From Pseudonocardia alni (GTDB taxonomy: Bacteria > Actinomycetota > Actinomycetes > Mycobacteriales > Pseudonocardiaceae), in assembly GCF_002813375.1 (NCBI RefSeq), contig NZ_PHUJ01000003.1:1364001-1428000 (forward strand): DNA of 64,000 nt. Direction: 5' to 3'. The position numbers and the translations under genes are program-made. A model generated the notes under the pieces. It made no database searches, was not told where the DNA came from, and worked only from the letters and a program-made list of their open reading frames with translations. This document shows, piece after piece, positions 35,671 to 44,527 of the stretch (position 1 is the stretch's first letter; every line of letters begins with the position of its first letter).

Positions 35671-36991
35671 CCGGGGTCGCCTCGCCTGACGCCCACGGGA
35701 CCGCAACGACGTCTCCGACGAAACCACCCGAAGCCAGGTTCTTCCGATAGCAGCCCCGGTACCCGGCCTCGTGAAGGATCAGCAATACGAGGTAGTCATG
35801 GGCCAGAAACCACGCTTCGGTTACCACATCACCTGTCCGCCCGTACAGCTGTTCCTCGGGATCAGTCGGATGGACGATCTTATTCCTGATGTAAGAGATG
35901 ATTCCCGGACCGGTTCGCGGCACGTCAGACGGCAACCATTCGCGAGCACCGTGAAGGGCGGGGAGTAAATGAGAAGGAAGATCCGTCGGTATTCCTGCCT
36001 CGTGGAGCAGCGCCGCCAGCTTCCGGTGCACCGGCCATTTCCTCTAGCTGTTGAAGTCCTTCTTCGCCAGACTCCCGACCACCACGAGCCGGTGCCAGGC
36101 CAGGTGCTCCAGTGCCGCGAACGACATCATGATGCGCTGCTCCACAAATCCGCCTGATGCGGAGAGAACTGCACTCGCGATGACGAAGCGGACACTGAAG
36201 CGTCGGACCGACCTCGCGCGGATCAAAGAGGCGAGAAGATCTTCCATCTCGCCCACCCTTCCGGGTGCCCACCAGCGGAAGGAGCCCGGTTGCCCGGCGG
36301 CGCACAGCAAGGGGGACCATTCCTCCCAGACCCTGGCTCCTGCCCGGTCGAATCCGACGGGCAGAACCGGTGCGACCCACCGTCCGAGCCCGAAGGACAA
36401 GCCGAGCCGAAGTCCGTCGAGAACCGGCTCGACGTCGGCGACACTGGACGTCGATCGGTCGGCACGACGGATCTCCATGACATGCGTCAGAACACTGGTA
36501 CCCGTGTCCTTCCGCTTGCGCAAAACTTCTTCCAGGTCAGAGCGCGGATCAATCGCCACACGCCAGCCATGGACGAGGAAGGTCCACCGATCGGGCGTCC
36601 AACCGGTGTCCTCGCAATGGATCGGGTCGGACGACCCCGTCCGCGGGAGGTTCAGCCAGTGCGCCACAACGTGATCGAGCGCCCCCTGCTCGCGACCGCC
36701 CTCGAGGTGCGGGATCCAACCCGCCGACGCGTCCCCACGGAACGAACATTGCGCGTCGACCTCCGTGGTACCCACAGCAGCGCGGAACCCGATCTTCACA
36801 GACGTACCCGGGAGCGGACGCCGACCGCCGTAGGCGGTCCAGTGGACCGACAACGTCGGCAGCAGCCGTAGCTCGATCCGACCCTCCACCCCCTCACCGT
36901 CGATGGTCATGGCACCGCGATGGAGAAGAACAGGTTCACCGCACCGACCGAACGAATACACGGAACGCGCTGCACTCGGGGTCTCGACCAT
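35627..36991 (-). pseudogene. ApeA-like HEPN abortive-infection gene broken by an amber codon
   Basis: From ATG 36991 the frame runs 315 codons to TAG 36044-36046 and then continues in the same frame to 35627 (454 codons in all). Before the stop lies an ApeA-like N-terminal region (LGLSFGLGRWVAPVLPVGFD, MMSFAALEHLAW). After it come HEAGIPTDLPSHL and the HEPN RNase motif RNKIVH (35870-35887). A stop at a position where relatives have helix sequence suggests TGG to TAG. HEPN proteins of this kind cleave RNA on infection. As it stands the catalytic part is cut off, unless amber is read through or translation restarts at GTG 36031. Confidence 0.7.
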
Positions 36992-37070
36992 CGACCCGAG
37001 AATACAGAGTTCCCCCGAGGGGCCCCTTCGACAGCGGGATGATCGTATCGACGTCTCCGACCACCACGCT

Positions 37071-37325
37071 CTACGCCCACACTCCGGCGGTAAGCTCCCA
37101 AAACAAGGCGAGTTCAGGCGATTCGCCAATAGAGGCATACGTACCTGATGCGCGCAGCGTGGAACCGCCCCTAACTGGTCGCGGAGAGAAACGGGCATAG
37201 ACCGATACAGGCATCGACTCGTAGTCGTAGACCGAGCCGCTGCGGAAAACTACCCGCAACCTTCCGACCGACGGGTCGAATCCGACAGCCCGGATGATGC
37301 TGGACACGACCGTCTGCGGTTGCAC
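37071..37325 (-). CDS. KTSC-domain small protein
   Basis: 84 residues from GTG 37325. The VVSSIIRAVGFDPSVGRLRV opening, FRSGSVYDYESMPVSVYARF and a following Gly match the KTSC domain (small beta-barrel-like, function unknown, often a nucleic-acid or enzyme companion). The usual FNxxIRxxY ending is altered, so it may be decaying. It lies between two broken defence genes. Confidence 0.6.
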   Translation of the reverse strand: MQPQTVVSSIIRAVGFDPSVGRLRVVFRSGSVYDYESMPVSVYARFSPRPVRGGSTLRASGTYASIGESPELALFWELTAGVWA

Positions 37326-37451
37326 GTGATCCTCCAGACCCAGTGGCCCCCCGGGTCGAACAATTCGGAGGTGTCGATGGGGCTGCGCTCCGCGCGGGCA
37401 GCGCGACGTACCCCCATCAACGCTGGCCCGGTGGTGTAGAACGCACCGCGG

Positions 37452-37786
37452 TTACGCCCGCGCGCCTCCAGGAGCCCCGGTGAACGCAGCCGGATCGCCC
37501 TCGAAGAACGACGGCGCCTGTCCGCGGATCAGGCCGTACAGGGCGGTGACGCGCTGCTGGTCATCGAGCAACAGCTGCTTCTGCCCCGCGGTGGACCCGC
37601 CGCCGCGGACCGGTTGCGCATCCCCCTCGGTCTCCCAGACGAGCAGCGCGCCGACCGGGTATCCGAGGTAGAGCGAGCGCATCAGCCCCGGACCTGGTCC
37701 CGGTTCCACACGTACCCGCGCTGGAACTCCGGCAGCAGCATCGATCCTGCGTCGATCTGGTCCAGGATCGTGCCCAACTTCGTCAC
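37452..37786 (-). pseudogene. Frameshifted DUF262 (GmrS-type) fragment
   Basis: From GTG 37786 the frame reads KLGTILDQIDAGSMLLPEFQ then RGYVWNRDQV and stops; from about 37709 another frame continues LMRSLYLGYPVGALLVWETE, KQLLLDDQQRVTALYGLIRG and PSFFEGDPAAFTG to a stop at 37452. Together they form the N-terminal third of a DUF262 protein whose signature DGQQR has become DDQQR. Traces of related coding sequence (RAFYTTGPALM, SELFDPGG) can be read down to about 37330. It is not a recent copy of the intact DUF262 gene; the sequences differ widely. Confidence 0.75.
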
Positions 37787-37937
37787 TGCTCTGCTGCCCC
37801 CGCGTTCGACGTCAGTACCTGTCGACTGTCGAGAACCACCGGACGACCGTTATCCGACTCACCCCATCGGCTCCGGGCCCCCATGAGATTCTGCCCGTCC
37901 GGCCCCGACGGGCGCCAGCACGCCCTACGCTCACGCG

Positions 37938-38279
37938 GTGACGATCAGTCCGCTGCAACAAGGGTCGATCGAGAGCCTCGTCTCCCAGGTGAGCGCGGAC
38001 AAGGTGCTCGCAGTCGCGCGTGTGCTCCGAACCCGGGCGGATGAGATGGAATCGCTGCTCAACGCCAGTCTGAACGAGCTGGGACTCAGACCCTGCGGGC
38101 AGGATCCCGTGTCTCTGGACGCCCGCGAACTCTTTCAGCACAAGATCGACCACATCCTGGCCCGACACTGGGACCACTACGTCGAACTCCGAGCTGCGCA
38201 CACCGCGCTGCGCACGGCCGCCCTGCGGTACGGCGTCGCCGATGCCGATCTCGCACGCGAGTTCGGGAGCGTGTCCTGA
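37938..38279 (+). CDS. Small helical protein preceding a DUF3558 lipoprotein
   Basis: 113 residues from GTG 37938, mostly alpha-helical (two long helices, about 8-45 and 65-105), without signal peptide or membrane segment. The size and position before DUF3558 recall PE/WXG100-like helical partners in Pseudonocardiaceae, but no WxG or PE motif is visible. The stop overlaps the next start (TGATG). Confidence 0.6.
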   Translation: MTISPLQQGSIESLVSQVSADKVLAVARVLRTRADEMESLLNASLNELGLRPCGQDPVSLDARELFQHKIDHILARHWDHYVELRAAHTALRTAALRYGVADADLAREFGSVS

Positions 38280-38833
38280 TGCGGACCCGGCTCGCCATCG
38301 CTCTCGCCGTCGCCGTGGTACTCACCGGATGTGGAGCAACGAACCGTGATGCGGACCGCGACGGACCGACGTTGTTCCCCGCCCGGCAGTTCGCTCTGGA
38401 CGTCACCACCCTTGATCCGTGCGACGCACTCGGTGCCGAGGATCGAGACCGCCTCGACGTCCGGACGACGAAACCGGGCAGGAGCCAGAACAACGCATCG
38501 CGCGACTGCACATGGAGCACTCGCGACGGCCTCGGCTACACCCTGCAGACCTTCGACGTGAGCGCGGAGGAGGCATTCGAGACCGGCAACTCCGAGATCG
38601 TCGACGTCGCGGGCGTAGGGGCCGTCCAACGACGCGCATCCGCCCCCGGGACAGGTCTCCCGCTGTGCCAACTCGTGCTCGATGTGGCCGATGCAGCATC
38701 GCTCCGCGCTCAGCTCCAGGTCACACCACCGGGACAAGCAGACACATCAGACGGCAGACGCGACATCTGTGACCGTCTGCGCGACGACACCGCACGCATG
38801 CTGGAGAACCTGCGCGCGGCGCAGACCACCTGA
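38279..38833 (+). CDS. DUF3558-type lipoprotein
   Basis: 184 residues. The signal peptide ends in the lipobox VLTGC (Cys19), so the protein should be lipid-anchored outside the membrane. The mature part has the DUF3558 features LDPCDAL, CTW and a late Cys in DICDRL, likely two disulfides. The function of DUF3558 is not established. It is coupled to the upstream helical gene by one shared base. Confidence 0.8.
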   Translation: MRTRLAIALAVAVVLTGCGATNRDADRDGPTLFPARQFALDVTTLDPCDALGAEDRDRLDVRTTKPGRSQNNASRDCTWSTRDGLGYTLQTFDVSAEEAFETGNSEIVDVAGVGAVQRRASAPGTGLPLCQLVLDVADAASLRAQLQVTPPGQADTSDGRRDICDRLRDDTARMLENLRAAQTT

Positions 38834-38835
38834 GG

Positions 38836-39264
38836 TCAGAAGTTCCCGACCACCCGCTCCGGCGACACGAGCACCGCGGCCCGCCGCTGCTCGGCCATCA
38901 CCCGGTCGTACTCGGCCCAGTCGTCGTGGGTCCCGCCGCACGCGACGAACACGTCCCGGAGGAGCTGCGGTACGTCGACGCCGTCCCGCGGGTCGTCCGG
39001 CCCGAAGATCTCGGAGCTGCCCTCGACGGCCACCCAGCGCCACCCGGCCCGCCAGTGCAGCGACGTCGCGGGTCGCGCACGCAACGCCGTCAGCTTGACG
39101 GGGCCGTAGGTGACGTAGGCGGCCACCGGGGCGCCGGTGACGGGGTGGTCGAGCACACCGGCGTTGACCAGCGAGGTGTGCGGGCGACCGTCGGCGCGTA
39201 CGACCGCCACGGTGCACAGCCCGGAGTCCTCGGCGACGATCCGCCGTACCGCGTCCAGATCCAT
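38836..39264 (-). CDS. PNPOx/F420-type flavin-binding split-barrel protein
   Basis: 142 residues with the split beta-barrel pattern TVAVVRADGRPHTSLVNAGV, YVTYGPVKLTALRARPATS and WRWVAVEGSSEIFGPDD. Relatives bind FMN or F420 and reduce small substrates; the F420 branch is common in actinobacteria. The cofactor is not decided by sequence. Confidence 0.8.
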   Translation of the reverse strand: MDLDAVRRIVAEDSGLCTVAVVRADGRPHTSLVNAGVLDHPVTGAPVAAYVTYGPVKLTALRARPATSLHWRAGWRWVAVEGSSEIFGPDDPRDGVDVPQLLRDVFVACGGTHDDWAEYDRVMAEQRRAAVLVSPERVVGNF

Positions 39265-39281
39265 GCGGGCAGTGTGGCGGG

Positions 39282-39683
39282 TCAGCGCCAGCCGAGCTTC
39301 TTGGTGCAGGCCGGCCAGGCCTTCCAGCCCTGCTCGTCCTGCACCTTCTTCGCGATCTCGATCTGCTGGGCCTTGGTGGCCTGCTCCGCGCTCGGCGCGT
39401 ACTGGCGGCCGCCGAACTCCTTCCAGGTCGACGGCGTGAACTGCAGGCCGCCCTTGAAGCCGTTGCCGGTGTCGGCGTCCCAGTTGCCGGTGCTCTCGCA
39501 GTGCGCGAGCTTCTCCCAGGTGGCCGAGCGCTCGACGGACGGGGCCGACGGGGCCGACGAGGTCGACTCGGCCGCCGAGGCGGTCCCGGCGACGCCCAGC
39601 GGGGCGGCCGCCATCGCGGCGAACGCGCTGATCCGGGCGACCTGGCGGCCGGTCTCGGTGGGTTTGCGGTGTCGTCCAGCCAT
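39282..39683 (-). CDS. Secreted resuscitation-promoting-factor-like transglycosylase
   Basis: 133 residues. An N-terminal signal peptide ends near AGTASAAES (cleavage about 37). The Rpf domain follows: WEKLAHCESTGNWDADTGNG carries the catalytic Glu of lysozyme-like enzymes, then GLQFTPSTWKEFGG and two cysteines (HCES, PACTKK) that form the usual disulfide. It likely cuts peptidoglycan to promote growth from dormancy. ATG 39683 is preceded by GAGGTAGAGGAACG, a plausible ribosome site. Confidence 0.9.
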   Translation of the reverse strand: MAGRHRKPTETGRQVARISAFAAMAAAPLGVAGTASAAESTSSAPSAPSVERSATWEKLAHCESTGNWDADTGNGFKGGLQFTPSTWKEFGGRQYAPSAEQATKAQQIEIAKKVQDEQGWKAWPACTKKLGWR

Positions 39684-39882
39684 GGTCGTTCCTCTACCTC
39701 GGGGAGCAGGTACCGCCCGGGCCGGAGTGCGGGGAGGACCCGGAGCGGCCGACACCGTAACCACGCCGAGACCATCGGTCACAACCCGTGACACCCGCCC
39801 ACCGCGGAGTACGCGACGAGTGGTCGCCTGCCCGCGTTCACCGACGGACGGGGTAACGCATACCGCTCGCGCCGTCCGCCGA

Positions 39883-41103
39883 TCAGGCTCCGCAGGTCGG
39901 CGCGGGGACCGGTTCTCCGGTCGCGGGAACCGGCACGCGGCGGCCCAGCACGGCCGCGACGACGGCCAGCAGCACGACGACGCCGCCGTACACCAGCGCC
40001 GTGGGGCGCAGCTCCCCCAGCGTTGCGGCGACGCCCGCGACCATCGCCGGCACCGAGAACGCCAGGTAGGCCAGTGTGTAGAGGGCGGCGAACAGCTCGC
40101 CGCGCTCGTGCGGGGCCGCGAGCGTGGACATCGTCCCGAACGTGGCGTAGGCGGCCGCACCGAATCCGAGCCCGGCGACGACCGCACCGACGGCGGCGAG
40201 CGCGAGCAGCCCGGTCGACACCCCGGCCAGGGTGACGACGGTGCCGGCGGCCAGCAGCCCGGCCGCCGGGACGAGCAACGTCGACGGCACCCGCCCGCGC
40301 AGCGCGAACGCCGTCACCGCGCCGGTCCCGACGAGCGCGACGACGGTGAGCCCGCCGACCAGGTGGTCGTGCACCCCGAACACCTGCGCGACGACCGAGC
40401 CCCCGAGCGACAGGTAGAGCCCGCCGAGCGCCCAGCTGGCCAGCAGGATCGGCACGATCGCGACGAAGCCGGCCCGCACCCGTGGCGGCACCCCGACCCG
40501 CGGCCGCAGCGATCCGAGCGCCCCGGGCCGACGGTCGATCGTCTCCGGGATCAGCGCGACCAGCACGGCGGCCAGGACCAGGCCGGCGACCAGCAGCGCC
40601 CAGACCAGGCGGGTCGGGGCGGGCGCGTACTCGACGAGCAGGCCGCAGCCGAGCGCACCGAGCGCCAGCCCGGCGAGCGGAGCGGTCCCGTTGATCGCAC
40701 CCGCCCGGTCCGGCCGGTCGCCGCGGGCGGCGAGGTCGACCAGCGTCGCGGGCAGCGTCGCCGTCGCCGCACCGGTCGCGACGCCCTGGACGACGCGCGC
40801 GACGAGCAGCCAGCCGACGCCGTCGGCCAGCAGGAACAGCACCAGGGACACGACCTCCAGCGCGATCGCACCGAGCAGCACCGGCTTGCGTCCGATGTGG
40901 TCGGACAGCGACCCGGCCACGAGCAGGGCGGCGATCAGCGCGAGGACGTAGACCGCGAACACCGTGGTCAGCGTGAACTCGGTGAACGCGAACCGCTCCT
41001 GGTAGACGACGTAGAGCGGGGACGGCGCGGACGACGCGGCGAGGAACCAGACGAACGTCGCTGCGACGACGGCGAACGCCACCGGCGGGGACAGGCGGGG
41101 CAC
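39883..41103 (-). CDS. MFS transporter
   Basis: 406 residues from GTG 41103, chosen for GAGGAG four bases upstream; upstream in-frame starts at 41136 and 41169 lack one. 12 membrane helices. SGSLSDHIGRKPVLLGA-like loop after helix 2 and VQGVATGAATATLPATLVD in helix 4-5 mark a drug-efflux type permease. Substrate unknown. Confidence 0.82.
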   Translation of the reverse strand: MPRLSPPVAFAVVAATFVWFLAASSAPSPLYVVYQERFAFTEFTLTTVFAVYVLALIAALLVAGSLSDHIGRKPVLLGAIALEVVSLVLFLLADGVGWLLVARVVQGVATGAATATLPATLVDLAARGDRPDRAGAINGTAPLAGLALGALGCGLLVEYAPAPTRLVWALLVAGLVLAAVLVALIPETIDRRPGALGSLRPRVGVPPRVRAGFVAIVPILLASWALGGLYLSLGGSVVAQVFGVHDHLVGGLTVVALVGTGAVTAFALRGRVPSTLLVPAAGLLAAGTVVTLAGVSTGLLALAAVGAVVAGLGFGAAAYATFGTMSTLAAPHERGELFAALYTLAYLAFSVPAMVAGVAATLGELRPTALVYGGVVVLLAVVAAVLGRRVPVPATGEPVPAPTCGA

Positions 41104-41205
41104 GGTGCTCCTCGGGTCGGACGGCCTACTGAGCATCGGCAACGACCGGCCCGGGGCCCGCATTCCCACGCCGCTGCGTGGCCGCCCCCGCCCGCCCGGG
41201 CTGCT

Positions 41206-41252
41206 CCCAGGGGAACCTTCGTAGCCCTCTAAGCCACGAAAGTGCCCCTGGG
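41206..41252 (-). terminator. Long hairpin downstream of the YoaK-hydrolase gene
   Basis: CCCAGGGGAACCTTCGT (41206-41222) pairs with ACGAAAGTGCCCCTGGG (41236-41252), 15 of 17 positions, around a 13-base loop. It lies 28 bases after the stop of the minus-strand hydrolase. Its less GC-rich stem differs from the other terminators here, and it could be a dispersed repeat. Confidence 0.6.
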
Positions 41253-41280
41253 GGCAACCCCGGGGTGCGGGCGCACCGGG

Positions 41281-42858
41281 TCAGGCCAGGGCGGCGCGCA
41301 GGGCTGCTCCCGCCTCGTCGAGCAGGGCGCGGCTGTCGTCGACCGCGGCACCGAACTGCAGGAACCCGTGGATCATGCCCGGCGACTCGCGCAGTTCCGC
41401 CTTCACCCCCGCGGCGTTCAGCGCCGCGGCGTAGGCGGCGCCCTGGTCACGGAGCGGGTCGAACTCGGCGGTGACGACCAGCGCGGGCGGCAGCCCGGAC
41501 AGGTCGGTGGTGCGGGCCGGGGACATGCGCGGGTCCAGGGCGTCCTGCTCGCCGGTGAGGTAGTGGCCCATGAACCACTCCATCCAGGCGACGGTCAGCA
41601 GCGGGCCCTGGGCGTTCTCGGTCATCGACGGGCTCTGGTCGGCGGCGTCGACGGCCGGGTAGACCAGCAGCTGGAACCGCAGGGCGGGGCCGTGGTCGCG
41701 GGCGTGCTGGGCGACGACGGCCGACAGGTTCCCGCCCGCGGAGTCGCCACCGACGGCGATGCGGGACGGGTCGCCGTCGAACTCCGCGGCGTGGGCGTGC
41801 ACCCACTCCAGGGCGGCGACGGCGTCGTCGACGGCGGCCGGGAACCGGTGCTCGGGGGCGAGCCGGTAGTCGACCGCGACAACGACGGCGCCGGACCGGT
41901 TGGCCAGCGACCGGCAGACCGGGTCGTGGCTGTCGAGGTCGCCGATCACCCAGCCGCCGCCGTGGTAGAAGACCAGGACCGGGAACGGGCCGGTGCCCTC
42001 GGGCGTGTAGATGCGCACCGGTACGTCGCCGGCGCGGTCGTCGCGGACCGCCGCGACCGGCTCGGGCGGACCGGACACCGCGGCCATCTCCCGGATCATC
42101 GCGCGGTTCTGCGCGACGGTCATGGTCTCCGGCGGCGCCCCGCCCTGTTCGGCCATGAGGTTCAGGAGGGCTTCCACCTGCGGGTGCAGCGGCACGGTCG
42201 GTGCTCCTTCGACGTCGTCGTCCTGCGGGGCGGAGGGCCCCACCGGATCATCCTGCACCCGCCGGTCCCCGACGGCACGGACCACGACCGCGGCCGCGGC
42301 GAGCAGCGCCGCCAGCGCCGGGACGACGGCCGGCAGGTGCGCCAGCGCCAGCCCGCCGGCGACGGCGCCGAGCACGATCGCCCCGAGCTGGCGCAGCGCC
42401 GGCCACCGCCGCCCGTCGCCGGTGGCCAGGTCGGACACGGCGCCGGTCAGCGTGCCGGTCATGTAGGTCGTGGACTGTCCGAGCAGCTGCGCGACGCTGC
42501 TCTGCCCGCCCATCGCCAGTGCGGCGCCGGCGAGCAGCGGGAGCGTCGCGCCCGGGGCGAGCGGCCAGGCCACCGCGAGCACGACGAGCACCACCAGCTC
42601 GGCGACGAGCGGGACCGACACCGCCGTCGGCCACCGGCGTCGCAGCAGCGACCACAGCGCGACGCCGACGACGAACCCGGCCACCGCGACCGCAGGCGGC
42701 AACAGCCGGGCCGGCTCGGCGACGGCGAGGGCGTGCCCGGCCGTCACGAGGTTGCCGGTGACGACACCGGCGAACGCGCCGCCCAGTGCGACCACGGCCC
42801 AGACGTCCACCACCCCGGCGCACGCGGCCAGCAATGCGAGGACCACCGCACGGTTCAC
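41281..42858 (-). CDS. DUF1275 (YoaK) membrane domain fused to HSL-type esterase
   Basis: 525 residues from GTG 42858 (GGAGG upstream). Residues 1-205 form a six-helix DUF1275/YoaK domain (AACAGVVDVWAVVALGGAFA, GNLVTAGHALA, GQSSVAQLLGQSTTYMTGT). A polar linker (about 206-221) leads without a stop into an alpha/beta hydrolase of the hormone-sensitive-lipase family: oxyanion HGGGW, nucleophile GDSAGG, Asp in FDPLRDQG, His in GMIHGF. The esterase has its own AAGGAG site and GTG at 42195, so it may also be made alone (304 residues). Usually these are separate genes. Substrates are unknown. Confidence 0.75.
   Translation of the reverse strand: MNRAVVLALLAACAGVVDVWAVVALGGAFAGVVTGNLVTAGHALAVAEPARLLPPAVAVAGFVVGVALWSLLRRRWPTAVSVPLVAELVVLVVLAVAWPLAPGATLPLLAGAALAMGGQSSVAQLLGQSTTYMTGTLTGAVSDLATGDGRRWPALRQLGAIVLGAVAGGLALAHLPAVVPALAALLAAAAVVVRAVGDRRVQDDPVGPSAPQDDDVEGAPTVPLHPQVEALLNLMAEQGGAPPETMTVAQNRAMIREMAAVSGPPEPVAAVRDDRAGDVPVRIYTPEGTGPFPVLVFYHGGGWVIGDLDSHDPVCRSLANRSGAVVVAVDYRLAPEHRFPAAVDDAVAALEWVHAHAAEFDGDPSRIAVGGDSAGGNLSAVVAQHARDHGPALRFQLLVYPAVDAADQSPSMTENAQGPLLTVAWMEWFMGHYLTGEQDALDPRMSPARTTDLSGLPPALVVTAEFDPLRDQGAAYAAALNAAGVKAELRESPGMIHGFLQFGAAVDDSRALLDEAGAALRAALA
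42204..42209 (-). promoter_or_regulatory. Internal ribosome-binding site for the esterase part
   Basis: AAGGAG on the minus strand, eight bases before an in-frame GTG (42195) that opens the hydrolase domain at VPLHPQVEALL, the normal N-terminus of such esterases. It suggests the hydrolase can be translated independently of the upstream membrane domain. Confidence 0.6.
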
Positions 42859-42903
42859 CGCGTGATCCTCCCGCGGCGGCGGCGCCGGTGGCACGCTGGG
42901 CGG

Positions 42904-43398
42904 GTGCAGCTGCGTGCGACCTCCACCCCGGCGGGCCTGCTCCGTGTGCGCTACGAGGTCACCGCCGACGGCCGGGCCGTCACCGGGTGGAGCGCGCGGG
43001 CCTGGCACTCCCACCGGGACCTCGTCATCGACGGACACCCCTACGCGCTGCGGTCGGAGGGGATCGCCCGGTTCGCGCTGGAGGGCGACGTCCGGGCGCA
43101 CATCCAGCGATCGGTCGACCACCCGGACGGGCCGCTCTCCCGCCCGCGGTGGACCGTCGAGCTCGGCGACCTGACCTACCGGCTCACCGGTTCGGGGATC
43201 GGGCGCCGCTTCGCTCTGCTCACCACGGCCGACGCGGTCAACGAGGCCGGGCGGGTGTGGCGGACCGGCGGACTACGGCCGTCCTACGGTGCGGATCTTC
43301 CCGACGCCCTGCCCCTGCCGGTCGGGGTGTTCGTGCTCTGGGCGGCGATGGCGATCTGGCGGGCCACGGTCACCGCGGCCGCGACGGCGGTGCGCTGA
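42904..43398 (+). CDS. Hypothetical protein
   Basis: 164 residues from GTG 42904. A beta-rich N-terminal part is followed by a single hydrophobic C-terminal helix (about 142-160, VGVFVLWAAMAIWRATVTAA) that may anchor it. No domain was recognised. Divergent from the YoaK gene, 45 bases between starts. Confidence 0.6.
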   Translation: MQLRATSTPAGLLRVRYEVTADGRAVTGWSARAWHSHRDLVIDGHPYALRSEGIARFALEGDVRAHIQRSVDHPDGPLSRPRWTVELGDLTYRLTGSGIGRRFALLTTADAVNEAGRVWRTGGLRPSYGADLPDALPLPVGVFVLWAAMAIWRATVTAAATAVR

Positions 43399-43433
43399 GC
43401 CGGACCCCGGACACCACGGCCCCGCACACACGA

Positions 43434-43469
43434 CGGCCCCGGACGTCGTGGTGGGGACGCCCGGGGCCG
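43434..43469. terminator. Hairpin between convergent genes
   Basis: CGGCCCCGG (43434-43442) pairs perfectly with CCGGGGCCG (43461-43469), extended by CACGAC/GTCGTG outside a bulge. It fills the 90-base gap between the stop of the plus gene (43398) and the dps stop (43489), so it should serve both. Confidence 0.6.
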
Positions 43470-43488
43470 GTGGTCGTGCGGGTGCTGC

Positions 43489-43980
43489 TCAGACCTCGCC
43501 GCGGTAGCCGGCGGCCTGCGCCTGCCACATCCAGCGGGCCTCCTCCAGCGCGCGGCCCAGCTCGATGAGCAGGTCCTCGGTGAGCGGGTCGGCCTTGCCG
43601 GCCTGCTCGATGCGCGGACGCAGCCGGGCGACGGCGGCGTCGACGGTCGCCGAGATGGTGAGCACGGTGTCGGAGTCGGACACGTAGCCCGCCGGGTACT
43701 CGGGCAGCCCGGTGTCGCGGCCGACGGTCTTCGCGCGACCGTCGGGGGCGACGCCGATCGCGGCGGCCCGCTCGGCGACCGAGTCTCCGTGCTCGCGGGC
43801 CAGGTCGACGAGTTCGTCGAGGTGCAGGTGGATGTCGCGGAACTGCCTGCCGACGAGGTTCCAGTGCGCCTGCTTCGCGACCAGGGACAGGTCGACGAGG
43901 TCGACGAGGGTCTCCTGCAGCACGCCGCCGGTGATGTCGGTGGCGCCGCTGTCGAGCGGGCTGGTGATCGGGGTGGCCAT
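43489..43980 (-). CDS. dps: Dps-family ferritin (DNA protection during starvation)
   Basis: 163 residues from ATG 43980 (GGAG upstream; a GTG at 43989 lies too close to it). Ferroxidase-site residues are in AKQAHWNLVGRQFRDIHLHL-DELVD, the Dps signature, with Asp and Glu in REHGDSVAERAAAIG. It stores iron as a dodecamer and shields DNA from peroxide. The upstream neighbour is a universal stress protein gene, consistent with a stress module. Confidence 0.9.
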   Translation of the reverse strand: MATPITSPLDSGATDITGGVLQETLVDLVDLSLVAKQAHWNLVGRQFRDIHLHLDELVDLAREHGDSVAERAAAIGVAPDGRAKTVGRDTGLPEYPAGYVSDSDTVLTISATVDAAVARLRPRIEQAGKADPLTEDLLIELGRALEEARWMWQAQAAGYRGEV

Positions 43981-44107
43981 GGTGCCCACCGCTCCTTCCG
44001 ATGTCGGTTCGGGACGTACCGGGAGTGCCCCGCCCTCGGGACGCCCACACCCGTTCGTGATCCGTCCGACACCCGGTGAGGCGCGCCTGACCTGGGGAAA
44101 GCCGAGC

Positions 44108-44527
44108 CTACGAGCGCGCCGCGTGGGTGACGAGGACCGGGATCGGGGAGTCCAGGATGATCCGCTGCGCGGTGCTGCCGGTGAGCAGCTTGCCGACCGG
44201 GCTGCGCCGCCTCACCCCGACCACGAGCAGCTGCGCGTCCTCCTGCGCGGCCAGGTCGAGGATCGCCTCGGCGGGGTCGCCGCCGTCGTCGACGACGCGC
44301 ACCGCGGTGGTCGGGTCGCCCTCGGCGCGCAGCCCGGCGAGCCGCGACCCGATGGTCACCTCGAGCGAGGCGTGGTCGTGGGTCCCGGTGCCGTCGGCGT
44401 CGAACAGCTCCTGGCGGCCGGTGGCCAGCACCGTCAGCGGGGCGCCCCGCAGCCGGGACTCGCGGACCGCCAGGTCCAGGGCGGCGTCGCCCTCGGGCGT
44501 CGGGCCGTAGGCCACACAGATCGTCAT
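44108..44527 (-). CDS. Universal stress protein (UspA family)
   Basis: 139 residues from ATG 44527 with GGGAG eight bases upstream. The C-terminal nucleotide motif LVVGVRRRSPVGKLLTGSTAQRI has the G-x2-G-x9-G-S/T form of ATP-binding Usp proteins (here GVRRRSPVGKLLTGST). It begins close to, and divergent from, tctC (132 bases between starts). Confidence 0.85.
   Translation of the reverse strand: MTICVAYGPTPEGDAALDLAVRESRLRGAPLTVLATGRQELFDADGTGTHDHASLEVTIGSRLAGLRAEGDPTTAVRVVDDGGDPAEAILDLAAQEDAQLLVVGVRRRSPVGKLLTGSTAQRIILDSPIPVLVTHAARS

Noticed and set aside
24193..38833. Integrated prophage or transposon carrying the defence genes
   Set aside because: No integrase, transposase, att repeats or phage structural genes were seen.
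39684..39882. c-di-AMP (ydaO-type) riboswitch before the Rpf-like gene
   Set aside because: Rpf genes often carry one, but I could not find the conserved core bases; only a GAGGTAGAGGAACG ribosome site is clear.
43981..44107. Iron-box (IdeR) operator before dps
   Set aside because: AGGCGCGCCT is palindromic but lacks the TTAGG-x-AGGCT core.
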